NCBI GenBank assembly: GCA_019115385.1
Contig: DXDR01000041.1
Coordinates: 1-52,894 of the forward strand
Reading direction: 5' to 3'
From: Candidatus Mediterraneibacter avicola
Lineage (GTDB): Bacteria; Bacillota; Clostridia; Lachnospirales; Lachnospiraceae
Length of the DNA stretch: 52,894 nt
The position numbers and the translations under genes were made by a program. Below the pieces are notes generated by a model, which worked only from the letters and a program-made list of their open reading frames with translations, had not been told where the DNA came from and searched no databases. Shown here in pieces: positions 35,452 to 44,945 of this stretch (the stretch's first letter is position 1; each line of letters begins with the position of its first letter).

Positions 35452-35901
35452 ATGAGATGTCCATATTGTGGGAATCCGGATACAAAGGTGATCGACTCAA
35501 GACCGGCGGAAGATAAGTGCTCCATCCGCAGGCGCCGTTCCTGCGACGAGTGCGGGCGGCGATTCACGACATACGAAAAAGTAGAGACCATCCCGCTGAT
35601 CGTGATTAAGAAGGATAATAACCGTGAACAGTATGAAAGATCAAAGATTGAGCATGGAGTTTTAAGCGCATGCTATAAACGGCCGGTTTCAGCAGAGGCG
35701 ATTCAGAAGACGATCGAAGCGATCGAACTGGAGATTTTCAACCGTGAGGAAAAGGAAATACCGAGCAGCGTGATCGGTGAGATCGTTATGGATAAGCTGA
35801 AAGATCTGGATCCGGTGGCATATGTAAGATTTGCCTCCGTTTACAGAGAGTTTAAGGATGCCAATACATTTATGGATGAGCTGAAAAAATTTCTCCAGTA
35901 A
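35452..35901 (+). CDS. nrdR: Transcriptional repressor NrdR
   Basis: 149-residue ATP/dATP-sensing repressor of ribonucleotide reductase genes. The N-terminal zinc ribbon has two Cys pairs (MRCPYCG, SCDECGRRF) and is followed by an ATP-cone domain (about 48-138; LIVIKKDNNREQYERSKI). The start is set by the zinc ribbon and by GGCGG upstream. The second truA begins 16 bases after its stop. Confidence 0.96.
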   Translation: MRCPYCGNPDTKVIDSRPAEDKCSIRRRRSCDECGRRFTTYEKVETIPLIVIKKDNNREQYERSKIEHGVLSACYKRPVSAEAIQKTIEAIELEIFNREEKEIPSSVIGEIVMDKLKDLDPVAYVRFASVYREFKDANTFMDELKKFLQ

Positions 35902-35917
35902 CAGGGACGGACGAAAG

Positions 35918-36655
35918 ATGCGTACGTATAAACTGACTATTTCATATGACGGCACGCGTTATCAGGGCTGGCAGCGCCAGGGAAATACAGAAAATACGAT
36001 CCAGGGAATCCTGGAGGACGCTGTCTTAAAAGTAACCGGGTATCGGGCGGAAGTCAACGGCTCCGGACGCACGGACGCCGGAGTACATGCCAGAGGACAG
36101 ACGGCCAGTATTGTCCTTCCGGGCAAGATCGGCGAGGATGATTTTACCGCAAAAATCAATGACAGGCTTCCGCCGGACATCCGTCTGCTGCAGACGGAGC
36201 TTGTAAAGAACGGCTTTCATGCCAGAAAGAGCGCCGTGGGAAAAGTGTACGAGTACTGCATTGATACGGGGGAAAAGCCGGATGTGTTTACAAGGCGGTT
36301 TTGTTATCATTTTCCCCATGTCCTTGATCTGGACGCTATGCGGAAAGCAGCCGGATATCTGACCGGAACACATGAGTATGCCGGATATACAGATAAAAAA
36401 GACGAAAAGTCCACACAACGTACAATTTATGATATAATGATCAGCGGACAGGGACGCAGAGTAGTCATAGAATATGACGGCACAGGTTTCCTTTATCACA
36501 TGGTGAGGATTCTTACCGGGACGCTTCTTGAAGTGGGCTCGGGACAGCGGAAACCGGAGGAAGCGGCAGAGGCCCTGCGGACAAAGGACAGGCTCCAGGC
36601 GGGATTTCTTGCGCCGGCCCGGGGACTGTTCCTGAGAGAGGTCCGCTATCAATGA
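35918..36655 (+). CDS. truA: tRNA pseudouridine synthase TruA, second copy
   Basis: 245-residue TruA paralogue with catalytic Asp in GRTDAGVHARGQ and the C-terminal GTGFLYHMVRILTGTLLEVG. It shares the family core with the copy at 10987 but differs at many positions, so it is not a recent duplication. Linked to nrdR and exonuclease III. Possibly the two copies divide tRNA targets; not testable from sequence. Confidence 0.92.
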   Translation: MRTYKLTISYDGTRYQGWQRQGNTENTIQGILEDAVLKVTGYRAEVNGSGRTDAGVHARGQTASIVLPGKIGEDDFTAKINDRLPPDIRLLQTELVKNGFHARKSAVGKVYEYCIDTGEKPDVFTRRFCYHFPHVLDLDAMRKAAGYLTGTHEYAGYTDKKDEKSTQRTIYDIMISGQGRRVVIEYDGTGFLYHMVRILTGTLLEVGSGQRKPEEAAEALRTKDRLQAGFLAPARGLFLREVRYQ

Positions 36656-36662
36656 AACAGGG

Positions 36663-36690
36663 ACAGATAGCAGTTGTATCTGTCTTTCGT
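36663..36690 (+). terminator. Terminator after the second truA
   Basis: ACAGATA (36663-36669) and TATCTGT (36677-36683), seven-base loop, then CTTTCGTTTT. Confidence 0.6.
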
Positions 36691-36749
36691 TTTACAAGGA
36701 GGTTCGCCATAACGTACCGGAGGATATCTCCGGGAAAAGGAGGGAATAA

Positions 36750-37502
36750 ATGAAGTTAATATCGTGGAATGTAAACGGAATCCGGGCATGTGTCCAGAAG
36801 GGATTCCTTGATTTTTTCAAAGAGGCGGATGCAGATATTTTCTGCATTCAGGAGACAAAGATGCAGGAGGGGCAGCTAAAACTTGAACTGGACGGCTATT
36901 ATCAGTATTGGAATTATGCTGTGAAAAAGGGATATTCCGGTACGGCTGTATTTACAAAGAAAGAGCCGCTGAACGTGACTTATGGCATCGGCATTGAGGA
37001 ACACGATCAGGAAGGCCGCGTGATTACATGCGAGTTTGAAGACTTCTATTTCGTCACGGTATACACGCCCAACTCGCAGAATGAGCTGGCGCGTCTTGAC
37101 TACCGCATGGCCTGGGAAGACGATTTCCGCGCATATTTAAAGAGGCTGGAAAAGAATAAGCCAGTGATCGTGACAGGCGATATGAATGTCGCGCACAAAG
37201 AAATCGACCTGAAAAATCCGAAGACAAACAGAAGAAACGCCGGTTTTACCGACGAAGAAAGAGGGAAGTTTACCGAACTGCTGGATGCGGGATTCATAGA
37301 TACATTTCGGTATTTCTATCCAGACGCAGAGGGGATCTATTCCTGGTGGTCATACCGGTTCAGCGCGAGAGCCAAAAATGCAGGGTGGCGTATCGACTAT
37401 TTCTGCGTGTCTGAGATTTTGAAAGACAGGCTCGCGGACGCGAAGATTTTGACGGATGTGATGGGCTCGGATCACTGCCCGGTGGAACTGGACCTGAAAT
37501 GA
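36750..37502 (+). CDS. xth: Exodeoxyribonuclease III
   Basis: 250-residue AP endonuclease/3'-5' exonuclease for base-excision repair. Conserved metal and catalytic motifs: [28 protein letters not shown], and the terminal [15 protein letters not shown] precedes the ATG. Normal length for the ExoA family. Confidence 0.96.
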   Translation: MKLISWNVNGIRACVQKGFLDFFKEADADIFCIQETKMQEGQLKLELDGYYQYWNYAVKKGYSGTAVFTKKEPLNVTYGIGIEEHDQEGRVITCEFEDFYFVTVYTPNSQNELARLDYRMAWEDDFRAYLKRLEKNKPVIVTGDMNVAHKEIDLKNPKTNRRNAGFTDEERGKFTELLDAGFIDTFRYFYPDAEGIYSWWSYRFSARAKNAGWRIDYFCVSEILKDRLADAKILTDVMGSDHCPVELDLK

Positions 37503-37538
37503 CAGAGGGACAGACGGTATTAGGGAGGATGATGATAT

Positions 37539-38648
37539 ATGACGAAAATAGATATTATTTCCGGCTTTCTCGGCGCCGGAAAAACAACGCTTATCAAGAA
37601 ACTGCTTTCCGAGGCATTTGATGGAGAGCAGGTCGTGCTGATTGAAAATGAGTTCGGTGAGATTGGGATTGACGGCGGCTTTCTGAAAGAGTCCGGCATA
37701 GAGATCCGGGAGATGAATTCGGGATGTATTTGCTGTTCTCTTGTGGGGGATTTTGGAAGATCACTCCGGGAGGTGGTGGATACATATCATCCTGACAGGA
37801 TACTGATCGAGCCTTCCGGCGTGGGCAAGCTGTCTGATGTGATCCGGGCCGTACAGGATGTGCAGGAAGAAATCGACGCGGGACTCAACAGCTTTACAAC
37901 TGTTGTGGATGTTACGAAATGCAGAATATACAGGAAAAACTTCGGGGAGTTTTTCAGCAATCAGATCGAGTATGCAGGCGCTGTTATTTTAAGCCGCACA
38001 GATAAGGCAAAACCGGAAAAGATAGAGGAGAGCGTTGCTCTGCTGCGTGAGCTGAACAGCAAGGCTCCTTTTATCACGACACCTGTTTCTCAGCTTCCGG
38101 GAAAGAAGATCCTGGAAACAATGGAATCCGGGAAATCACTGGAAGAAGAACTTCTGGCTGAAGCGGTCTGCCCGGTATGCGGACATACGCACGGCCACGA
38201 GCATACACACGGCGACGGCCATACACATAGCGACGGTCATGGGCATGAATGCGGCCATACACACGGTGAAGGCCATGAGCATATACATGATCATGCACAC
38301 GGGCATGACCATGAAGGGTGCGGCTGCGGGCATGACCACCACCACGATCATGAGGGACATCATCACGCTGACGAGGTGTTTACAAGCTGGGGGCGCGAGA
38401 CGGTCCATACATTTACCGGAGAGCAGATAGAGCAGATCCTGAGCCGCCTCGAAAAAGAGGAGGAATACGGCAAAGTACTCCGTGCAAAAGGAATGGTGGC
38501 CGGCGACGGCGGGGACTGGATTTATTTTGATATGGTTCCGGGAGAGCACGAGGTAAGAGAAGGTTCGCCGGAATATACAGGCAGGATCTGTGTGATCGGA
38601 TCGGAGCTGGACGGGCAGAAACTGGCAGAACTTTTCGGGCTTGCCTGA
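37539..38648 (+). CDS. G3E (CobW-type) GTPase with His-rich metal-binding stretch
   Basis: 369-residue metallochaperone GTPase. The N-terminal GTPase domain has Walker [10 protein letters not shown] (about 8-16) and the metal-binding CXCC motif (GCICC, about 62-66). A stretch at residues ~216-277 is packed with His, Asp, Gly and a few Cys, then a CobW C-terminal domain. This pattern is typical of zinc chaperones (YciC/ZagA/ZNG1-like) but nickel or cobalt cannot be excluded. A second GTPase gene follows 96 bases later. Confidence 0.88.
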   Translation: MTKIDIISGFLGAGKTTLIKKLLSEAFDGEQVVLIENEFGEIGIDGGFLKESGIEIREMNSGCICCSLVGDFGRSLREVVDTYHPDRILIEPSGVGKLSDVIRAVQDVQEEIDAGLNSFTTVVDVTKCRIYRKNFGEFFSNQIEYAGAVILSRTDKAKPEKIEESVALLRELNSKAPFITTPVSQLPGKKILETMESGKSLEEELLAEAVCPVCGHTHGHEHTHGDGHTHSDGHGHECGHTHGEGHEHIHDHAHGHDHEGCGCGHDHHHDHEGHHHADEVFTSWGRETVHTFTGEQIEQILSRLEKEEEYGKVLRAKGMVAGDGGDWIYFDMVPGEHEVREGSPEYTGRICVIGSELDGQKLAELFGLA

Positions 38649-38744
38649 AACAATGGATGCGCATCGCAGAACAGGGGATGTTGAGGCAGGAGCGCAGCCT
38701 CCGCAGACAGAGGCTGGCAGAAAAAAGACGGGAGAGACGGAAGA

Positions 38745-39689
38745 ATGGAACCAAATGTAATGGTATATCTGATGACGGGATTTCTGGACAGCGGGAAAAC
38801 ACAGTTCCTGAAGTTTACGCTGCAGCAGGATTATTTTCAGATTGACGGAAAGACGCTCCTTATTCTCTGCGAAGAGGGAGAAGAAGAGTACAGCCCTATG
38901 GAGATGCTCAAATACGGGGTAGTCATAGAGAAGGTGGAAGAACGGGAAGATCTGACAGAAGAATTCCTGGAAGATCTGAACCGGAAGCATGAACCGGAAC
39001 GTGTGGTAATTGAGTACAACGGGATGTGGAAGGTCAGTGACTTTGAGGCCATGAAGCTGCCGGACGGCTGGGCCATCGAGCAGAAGCTTACGACAGTGGA
39101 CGCCAGTACATTTCAGATGTATCTGACCAACTTAAAACCGTTGTTTGTGGAAATGGTCCGAGGGGCGGAACTGGTACTGTTCAACCGCTGCGAGGATCTG
39201 AAACCTCTCCCTGGCTACAGAAGAAGCGTAAAGGTTGTGAGCCCTCAGGCTGAGGTGATCTTTGAAGACGGGCAGGGCGAGATTGAAAATATCTTTGAGG
39301 ACGATGTGCCTTATGATCTGAAGGCTCCTGTAATAAAAATAGCACGGGAGGATTATGGGATCTGGTATGTGGATATGATGGAGAATCCGGACAGATACCG
39401 GGGGAAGACTGTAGAGTTTACGGCAAAAGTATTAAAGCCGAGGGCGTTCCCCTCAAAAGTATTTCTGCCCGGCCGTATGGCTATGACCTGCTGTGCGGAT
39501 GACACAACTTTTCTGGGATATGTGTGCAGGAGCGCATATGCTCCGAAATTAAAGGCGGGACAGTGGGTGGATATCCGCGCAAAAGTAAGGTATGCAAATG
39601 TGTCCGTATATCAGGGCGAAGGCCCTGTGCTGGAAGCAGAGAATATAGAACCGGCAGATCCGATCGAAGAACTGGTGTACTTTAACTAA
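38745..39689 (+). CDS. G3E GTPase fused to a YcgQ/TIGR03943-like C-terminal domain
   Basis: 314 residues. The N-terminal half has a P-loop (GFLDSGKTQ, about 12-20) and a CobW-like layout but no CXCC. The C-terminal ~115 residues (about 201-314) resemble the soluble domain of the zinc-regulated YcgQ/TIGR03943 family: GKTVEFTAKV, a paired CC in MTCCADD, and GEGPVLEAENIEP. The membrane part of YcgQ is absent. In Bacillus, YcgQ/YcgR and YciC belong to the zinc-starvation response, so a zinc-handling role is plausible. Confidence 0.7.
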   Translation: MEPNVMVYLMTGFLDSGKTQFLKFTLQQDYFQIDGKTLLILCEEGEEEYSPMEMLKYGVVIEKVEEREDLTEEFLEDLNRKHEPERVVIEYNGMWKVSDFEAMKLPDGWAIEQKLTTVDASTFQMYLTNLKPLFVEMVRGAELVLFNRCEDLKPLPGYRRSVKVVSPQAEVIFEDGQGEIENIFEDDVPYDLKAPVIKIAREDYGIWYVDMMENPDRYRGKTVEFTAKVLKPRAFPSKVFLPGRMAMTCCADDTTFLGYVCRSAYAPKLKAGQWVDIRAKVRYANVSVYQGEGPVLEAENIEPADPIEELVYFN

Positions 39690-39735
39690 TAGAGTCATGC
39701 ACAACTGCAACAGGTGCAGAAGGAGGGTTTCATTT

Positions 39736-40695
39736 ATGGAAAAAAAGTATGATGTGGTTGCTCTCGGCGAACTTTTGATTGATTTTACAATGAATGGACA
39801 GAGCGGGCAGGGAAATAATCTGTTTGAGGCATGCCCGGGCGGAGCCCCATGCAACGTACTGGCGCTGCTGAACCGGATGGGGAAGAAGACGGCGTTTGTC
39901 GGAAAAGTAGGGGAAGACCAATTTGGGAAACTCTTAAAGGAAACGATCGCAGAAGCGGGCATTGACGCCTCCAATCTGAAAATGGACAAAGAAGTCAATA
40001 CTACGCTGGCGTTTGTGCACACTTTCCCTGACGGAGACAGAGAGTTCTCCTTCTACCGCAATCCGGGGGCGGATATGATGCTGGCAGAGGAAGACATAGA
40101 CCCGGCGTTTATCGGGCAGGCGGAGATTTTTCATTTCGGCACCTTGTCTATGACCCATGACGGCGTGAGGGCTGCGACGAAAAAGGCGGTGCACGCGGCA
40201 AAGGACAGCGGATGCCTGATCTCTTTTGATCCGAATCTGCGCCCTCCGCTCTGGAGCTCCCTCGAGCTTGCAAAAGCGCAGATGGAATACGGATTTGGCG
40301 TATGTGACATTCTGAAAATTTCGGACAATGAAATCCAGTTCGTGTCTGGAAAAGAAGACTATGACGAAGGAATCGCCTATCTGCAGGAAAAATATCAGAT
40401 CCCGCTGATCCTTCTGACAATGGGCAAAGACGGAAGCCGCGTCTACTATAAAGGGATGCGGGTAGAGCGTCCGGGATTTTCTGTCAAGACGATCGAGACG
40501 ACCGGCGCCGGAGATACGTTCTGCGGCAGTTCTCTGAATTATATCCTGGAGCATGATTTTGAAAACCTGACGGAAGAAGAACTGGGAGAAATGCTGACAT
40601 TTGCCAATGCGGCGGCCGCGATCGTGACGACCAGGAAAGGGGCTATCCGGGCAATGCCGGCCAGGGAAGAAGTGCGGGAACTCATTTATAAGTAG
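39736..40695 (+). CDS. scrK: Fructokinase, PfkB family
   Basis: 319-residue PfkB-type sugar kinase, most like fructokinases that phosphorylate free fructose at C6. N-terminal GELLIDFTMNG, GGAPCNVLALLNRMG substrate region and the C-terminal signature ETTGAGDTFCGS with the catalytic Asp. The ATG at 39736 is eight bases after AGGAGGG. It lies next to the alpha-galactoside locus, separated by a shared terminator, which fits fructose release from sucrose or raffinose. Confidence 0.9.
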   Translation: MEKKYDVVALGELLIDFTMNGQSGQGNNLFEACPGGAPCNVLALLNRMGKKTAFVGKVGEDQFGKLLKETIAEAGIDASNLKMDKEVNTTLAFVHTFPDGDREFSFYRNPGADMMLAEEDIDPAFIGQAEIFHFGTLSMTHDGVRAATKKAVHAAKDSGCLISFDPNLRPPLWSSLELAKAQMEYGFGVCDILKISDNEIQFVSGKEDYDEGIAYLQEKYQIPLILLTMGKDGSRVYYKGMRVERPGFSVKTIETTGAGDTFCGSSLNYILEHDFENLTEEELGEMLTFANAAAAIVTTRKGAIRAMPAREEVRELIYK

Positions 40696-40775
40696 ATTCC
40701 GGTCTGCCGAAGGAGAATCCCTGCTATGAAGCATCTGAAAATCAATGGATATAGATGACAGGAAAACGTCTCCAG

Positions 40776-40818
40776 CGGAGTGGGACGGAGGGACCGGCCT
40801 CCGTCCCACTCCGTTCTT
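40776..40818. terminator. Bidirectional terminator between fructokinase and araC genes
   Basis: A perfect 16-bp stem (40776-40791 with 40798-40813), six-base loop, then TTCTTAT. The two flanking genes converge on it. Confidence 0.85.
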
Positions 40819-40838
40819 ATACATAAATTCTGAATTTA

Positions 40839-41687
40839 TCAGAACTTCCGGTTTTTATTTCTCCATTCCCGCGGCGATATGCCGTACACATTTTTGAAGG
40901 CTCTGGAAAAATGAAGCTGATTCGGATATCCTACGGCATTTCCGATATCGCTGATGGAAAGACCGGTGAGTTTGAGCAGTTCTGCTGCTTTTGTCATACG
41001 GTAGTTCAGCAGGAACTGCTGCGGCGAACTGCCCACGGTTTCTTTAAAGATACGCCCGAAATATGTGCGGTTCAGTCCGCAGAACGCAGAAATCTGTTCT
41101 ACGGATATATCATTCTGAAAGTTCTGTTCAATATAGTTTAACGCTTCCTTTATATAAAAATCCCTCACCCTCCCATTTGAGCCAATGTTCATGGACGCTG
41201 CAGAGCGGGAGAGATAGTCTATGAACAGATAGAGATGGCCGATCAGGTGGAAGGGGGATTCGTCTGCGTGTTCAACGATGTACAGCATTTCGTTTTTCAT
41301 ATTTTCTCTTAAATCTTTAAAGGACGCGTGGTATACCGGATGATCCGGCGAGAGGCCTGCTGTCTCGATGACCTCTCTGGCCCGCATCCCGTCAAACTCA
41401 ATCCAGGTGTACTCCCAGGGGAGTTTTGCATCGGCAATATAGGTATTGATCTGGCGGGGAAAGATCATAAATCCCTGACCGCTGTGAATCTGATATTCCC
41501 GAGACTGTCCTTTGGAGTCGTCGGCGATCAGCTTCCCGGTTCCGGATATGACATAGTGGAAGAGATAGTGATTTCTTGCCGCGGGACCGAAAGAGTGAGC
41601 CGGCTCACACTGCTCCTTCCCAAATTGATACAGTCCCAGATCTACAAAATTTTCGTTTGGAAATACAGAAAAGAGATGATTGCTCAT
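40839..41687 (-). CDS. AraC-family regulator of the alpha-galactoside locus
   Basis: 282 residues: N-terminal cupin sensor (about 10-150) and two C-terminal helix-turn-helix repeats (about 180-280; ISVEQISAFCGLNRTYFGRI and LSISDIGNAVGYPNQLHFSRAF). The ATG at 41687 is preceded on the minus strand by AAAGGAG; an ATG at 41726 has no SD. It is divergent from the sugar importer and the inverted repeat between them is its likely binding site. MsmR/RafR-like role inferred. Confidence 0.93.
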   Translation of the reverse strand: MSNHLFSVFPNENFVDLGLYQFGKEQCEPAHSFGPAARNHYLFHYVISGTGKLIADDSKGQSREYQIHSGQGFMIFPRQINTYIADAKLPWEYTWIEFDGMRAREVIETAGLSPDHPVYHASFKDLRENMKNEMLYIVEHADESPFHLIGHLYLFIDYLSRSAASMNIGSNGRVRDFYIKEALNYIEQNFQNDISVEQISAFCGLNRTYFGRIFKETVGSSPQQFLLNYRMTKAAELLKLTGLSISDIGNAVGYPNQLHFSRAFKNVYGISPREWRNKNRKF

Positions 41688-41744
41688 GGAAAACTCCTTT
41701 CTCTGTAGCGATTTTATTGATTTCACAATGATTATATATTAATT

Positions 41745-41801
41745 TATACCAAAATGCGACCCTGCTTTACATAAATAATACATAAGTCGCATTTTGATAT
41801 A
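41745..41801. promoter_or_regulatory. Candidate operator: 16-bp inverted repeat
   Basis: Half-sites 41745-41760 and 41786-41801 match 15 of 16 as inverted copies with core AAAATGCGAC, 25 bases apart (centres about 41 bp, four helical turns). The left half covers the -35 region of a candidate araC promoter (TATAAT on the minus strand at 41736-41731); the right half lies about 55-70 bases upstream of the importer transcript start. Confidence 0.75.
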
Positions 41802-41821
41802 AAATATGAAAAATACAGATA

Positions 41822-41850
41822 TTTTTAGAAATATTTTAGAATGTTATAAT
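41822..41850 (+). promoter_or_regulatory. Promoter of the sugar importer operon
   Basis: TATAAT (41845-41850) with an extended -10 TG one base before it, and only TTTTTA (41822-41827) at the -35 position 17 bases upstream. A poor -35 with a good -10 fits an activator-dependent promoter. Confidence 0.6.
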
Positions 41851-41895
41851 TTATTCATAAGCAAAAATAACTAAGGGAAGGAGTTGGAATTATTA

Positions 41896-43179
41896 ATGAA
41901 AAGGAAAAAAGCAACCAGTGCTGTCCTTGCAGCCTCCCTGCTTGCTGCAGCCATTCTTCCGGGATGTGGTTCCGATAAGTATGACGGAAAAACGGTAATT
42001 GAAATTCTGCAGTACAAGCCGGAGGCGGCAACCTATTTTGACCAGGTGGAAGAAGAGTTTAACGCTACTCACGACGATATCCACCTGATCATCAGTTCTC
42101 CGAATGATGCCAGTACGATCATGAGAACCAGATTTATCCGAGAGGATTATCCGGATATCATCGGTATAGGAGGGGATATTAACTATTCCTATTATGTTGA
42201 CGCGGGAATCCTCGCCGATGTATCGGATTACGAAGGACTTGCGGATATCAATCCGACATATGTGGATATTCTGGAATCGCTTGAGATTGTTCCCACTGAC
42301 GGCACATATGGAGTGCCTTATGTGGCAAATGCTGCCGGTATTCTGTATAACAGAGACATGTTTGAGGAACATGGCTGGGAAATCCCGGAGACATGGACAG
42401 AGCTGATGAATCTGTGTGAGGATATCGAAGCGGAGGGAATCCTCCCATTCTATTTTGGTTTCCGTGATACATGGACCTGTCTGGCGCCCTGGAATGCTCT
42501 TGCAGTAGGACTTGCTCCTTCAGACACCTGCCAGAACGTCAACGCAGGGGAAACGACTTTCTCTGAGGAATACCGTGAGACAGCCGAGAAGTGCATGGAA
42601 CTGGTAGAGTATGGACCGGATGATCCGTTTGCATATGGCTACAATGATGCGTGTACGGCATTTGCCAACGGCGAGTCTGCGATGTATCCCATCGGAAGCT
42701 ATGCAGTACCGCAGATCCTGTCAGTAAATCCGGACATGAACATTGATTCATTCGTAATGCCGGGCAATGAAAATCCCGAAGATAACACTCTGAACTCCGG
42801 TGTTGACCTGATGTTTGCAGTAACAGAGGAATGTGAAAATAAGGAAGCGGCACTTGAAGTTATTGATTTCCTGCTGGAGGATGACAATATCCAGGCATAC
42901 ATTGACGACCAGAATGCAATTCCCTGTAAGACAGGTGATTTCCAGCTGGCTTCTGAGGTTGACGGCATGACTTCGTTTATTGAGTCGGGCAACATGACAG
43001 ATTATCAGGATCACTATTATCCGTCTGAAATGGCGGCGGACGCACTGATCCAGACGTTTCTGATCGATGGAGACGTGGACGAATTCCTTGATGATTTCGA
43101 TACGCGCTGGCAGAGATATAACAGAGATATTATCCGTGAAGTTCAGGCGTATAACGAAGAACACGGAACTGACGAGTAG
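41896..43179 (+). CDS. Sugar ABC transporter substrate-binding lipoprotein
   Basis: 427-residue lipoprotein that captures sugar outside the membrane. Signal peptide with lipobox LPGC (Cys at about 23), then a family 1 solute-binding fold (ADVSDYEGLADINPTYVD, GVPYVANAAGILYNRDMFEE). The ATG at 41896 begins the signal peptide; AAGGAG lies about 12 bases upstream, a longish gap. An in-frame TTG at 41884 is too near the SD. Context points to raffinose or melibiose. Permeases follow. Confidence 0.93.
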   Translation: MKRKKATSAVLAASLLAAAILPGCGSDKYDGKTVIEILQYKPEAATYFDQVEEEFNATHDDIHLIISSPNDASTIMRTRFIREDYPDIIGIGGDINYSYYVDAGILADVSDYEGLADINPTYVDILESLEIVPTDGTYGVPYVANAAGILYNRDMFEEHGWEIPETWTELMNLCEDIEAEGILPFYFGFRDTWTCLAPWNALAVGLAPSDTCQNVNAGETTFSEEYRETAEKCMELVEYGPDDPFAYGYNDACTAFANGESAMYPIGSYAVPQILSVNPDMNIDSFVMPGNENPEDNTLNSGVDLMFAVTEECENKEAALEVIDFLLEDDNIQAYIDDQNAIPCKTGDFQLASEVDGMTSFIESGNMTDYQDHYYPSEMAADALIQTFLIDGDVDEFLDDFDTRWQRYNRDIIREVQAYNEEHGTDE

Positions 43180-43198
43180 GAAAGGAGCGGGGTAGATT

Positions 43199-44071
43199 AT
43201 GAAGAAAGTAAATGACAGCAAGCGGACCTATATGCTGATCACAATACCGATCCTGGCACTGTTTGTCTGCTTTAACACAGTACCGCTGATCCGAGGTGTG
43301 GTCTACAGTTTTACAAACTTTAAAGGTTTTGGAGACTATGACTGGGTCGGTTTCAGAAACTACATGGATCTGTTTACAGATCCCAGAATCGGAAACTCTT
43401 ATCTGTTCACGATCAAACTTGCGATCGTAGCGACTATTGTTACGAATGTAATCAGTCTGATCCTTGCCCTGGGCCTGAACAGCAAGATCAAGGGAAAGAC
43501 TTTCCTGCGCGCGGCTTATTTTGTGCCGAATGTACTTGGAGCGCTGGTTGTAGGATATATCTTCCAGTACATTTTTACCTATATCCTGCCGGAACTTGGC
43601 AAGATGATCGGAAGCGAGACATTAAGTACCAGTATGCTTTCCAGCACAAACCTGGCGTGGATTGCCATCGTAGTTGTATGTGCATGGCAGAATATTGCAA
43701 TGAATACGATTATTTATATCTCCGGTCTGCAGACTGTGCCTGAGGATGTATATGAGGCGGGAGATCTGGACGGAGCTACAGGCTGGAAGAAGTTCAGATA
43801 CCTGACATTCCCTCTGATCATTCCTTTCTTTACCATCAATATGGTTCTCTGTGTGAAGAACTTCCTGATGGTATTTGACCAGATCATGGCAATGACCCAG
43901 GGCGGCCCTGCACAGAGCACGGAGTCCATTTCCTATCTGATCTACAACAATGGTATGAAAGGCGGAAGCTTCGGATATCAGAGCGCCAATGCGGTTGTGT
44001 TCTTCATCGTGATCGTGGTGATTTCGGTGGCGCAGATGTCCATATCAAGTAAGAAGGAGGAACAGTTATAA
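43199..44071 (+). CDS. Sugar ABC transporter permease (MalF/UgpA type)
   Basis: 290-residue membrane permease with six segments and the ATPase-docking EAA loop (EAGDLDGATGWKKFRYLTFPL). It pairs with the next gene. Its stop TAA shares one base with the next ATG (TAATG). No ATPase gene is in the locus; such importers commonly use a shared MsmK-type ATPase encoded elsewhere. Confidence 0.94.
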   Translation: MKKVNDSKRTYMLITIPILALFVCFNTVPLIRGVVYSFTNFKGFGDYDWVGFRNYMDLFTDPRIGNSYLFTIKLAIVATIVTNVISLILALGLNSKIKGKTFLRAAYFVPNVLGALVVGYIFQYIFTYILPELGKMIGSETLSTSMLSSTNLAWIAIVVVCAWQNIAMNTIIYISGLQTVPEDVYEAGDLDGATGWKKFRYLTFPLIIPFFTINMVLCVKNFLMVFDQIMAMTQGGPAQSTESISYLIYNNGMKGGSFGYQSANAVVFFIVIVVISVAQMSISSKKEEQL

Positions 44072-44913
44072 TGTATGAGAAAATGAAAGCAAAAGTAAAC
44101 TGGCCCATTACGATCCTTCTGTTTATCGGACTGCTCACCATAGCATTTCCGCTGTATATGGCGATTGTCATCGCATTTAAACAACCGTCGGAGATGACAA
44201 CGAGTATTTCCGGCATCCTTTCTCTCCCGGAAACATGGAGCTTAAGCAACTTTGCTCAGGCCATGGAGGTAACCGATTTCTGGAGGTCGCTCGGAAACAG
44301 CCTGCTGGTGACGGTCAGCACAGTAGTGCTTTGTATTATCCTTCACTCTCTGATGGGATTTGCAGTGGGGAGAAATAAAGCGCACAGCAAGGTATATAAT
44401 GTGATCTATCTGTTTATTGTCAGCGGTATGTTTGTGCCTTTTGCGATTCTGATGATGCCTCTGGCAAAACAGACGGCAGAGATGCACCTTGCAAATTGGG
44501 CTGGTGTTATCCTTCTTTATGTGGTATTCTATATGCCGATGAATTTACTTCTTTATACGGGCTATCTGGTAAATATTCCGATCGCACTTGAAGAGGCGGC
44601 AAGAGTTGACGGCGCCAGCACATGGCGGACATTCTGGAAGATCATCTTTCCGATCATGAAGCCTATGCACGCGACAGTTGCAGTTATTACAGCCCTTGCG
44701 GTATGGAACGACGTTATGACCCCGCTGGTTATTATGGCTGGAAGCGGACAGAACACACTGCCGCTGGCGCAGCTGACATTCCAGACACAGTTCGGTACGA
44801 ACTATAATCTGGCGTTTGCTTCCTATCTGCTGGCTCTGATACCGATTATTATCTTCTATGTGATCTGTCAGAAACAGATTATTAACGGAGTGGTAAACGG
44901 CGCCGTAAAATAA
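44071..44913 (+). CDS. Sugar ABC transporter permease (MalG/UgpE type)
   Basis: 280-residue second permease, six membrane segments, EAA loop EEAARVDGASTWRTFWKIIFP. AAGGAGG lies 12 bases before the ATG. A terminator-like hairpin follows before the alpha-galactosidase gene. Confidence 0.94.
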   Translation: MYEKMKAKVNWPITILLFIGLLTIAFPLYMAIVIAFKQPSEMTTSISGILSLPETWSLSNFAQAMEVTDFWRSLGNSLLVTVSTVVLCIILHSLMGFAVGRNKAHSKVYNVIYLFIVSGMFVPFAILMMPLAKQTAEMHLANWAGVILLYVVFYMPMNLLLYTGYLVNIPIALEEAARVDGASTWRTFWKIIFPIMKPMHATVAVITALAVWNDVMTPLVIMAGSGQNTLPLAQLTFQTQFGTNYNLAFASYLLALIPIIIFYVICQKQIINGVVNGAVK

Positions 44914-44945
44914 TCAAGTCCAGATGCGCATCCGCGCATTCTCAT

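Noticed and set aside
38187-38370. Repetitive sequence resembling a tandem-repeat array
   Set aside because: It is the His/Gly/Asp-rich coding stretch of the G3E GTPase; units are irregular and there are no spacers, so not a CRISPR array.
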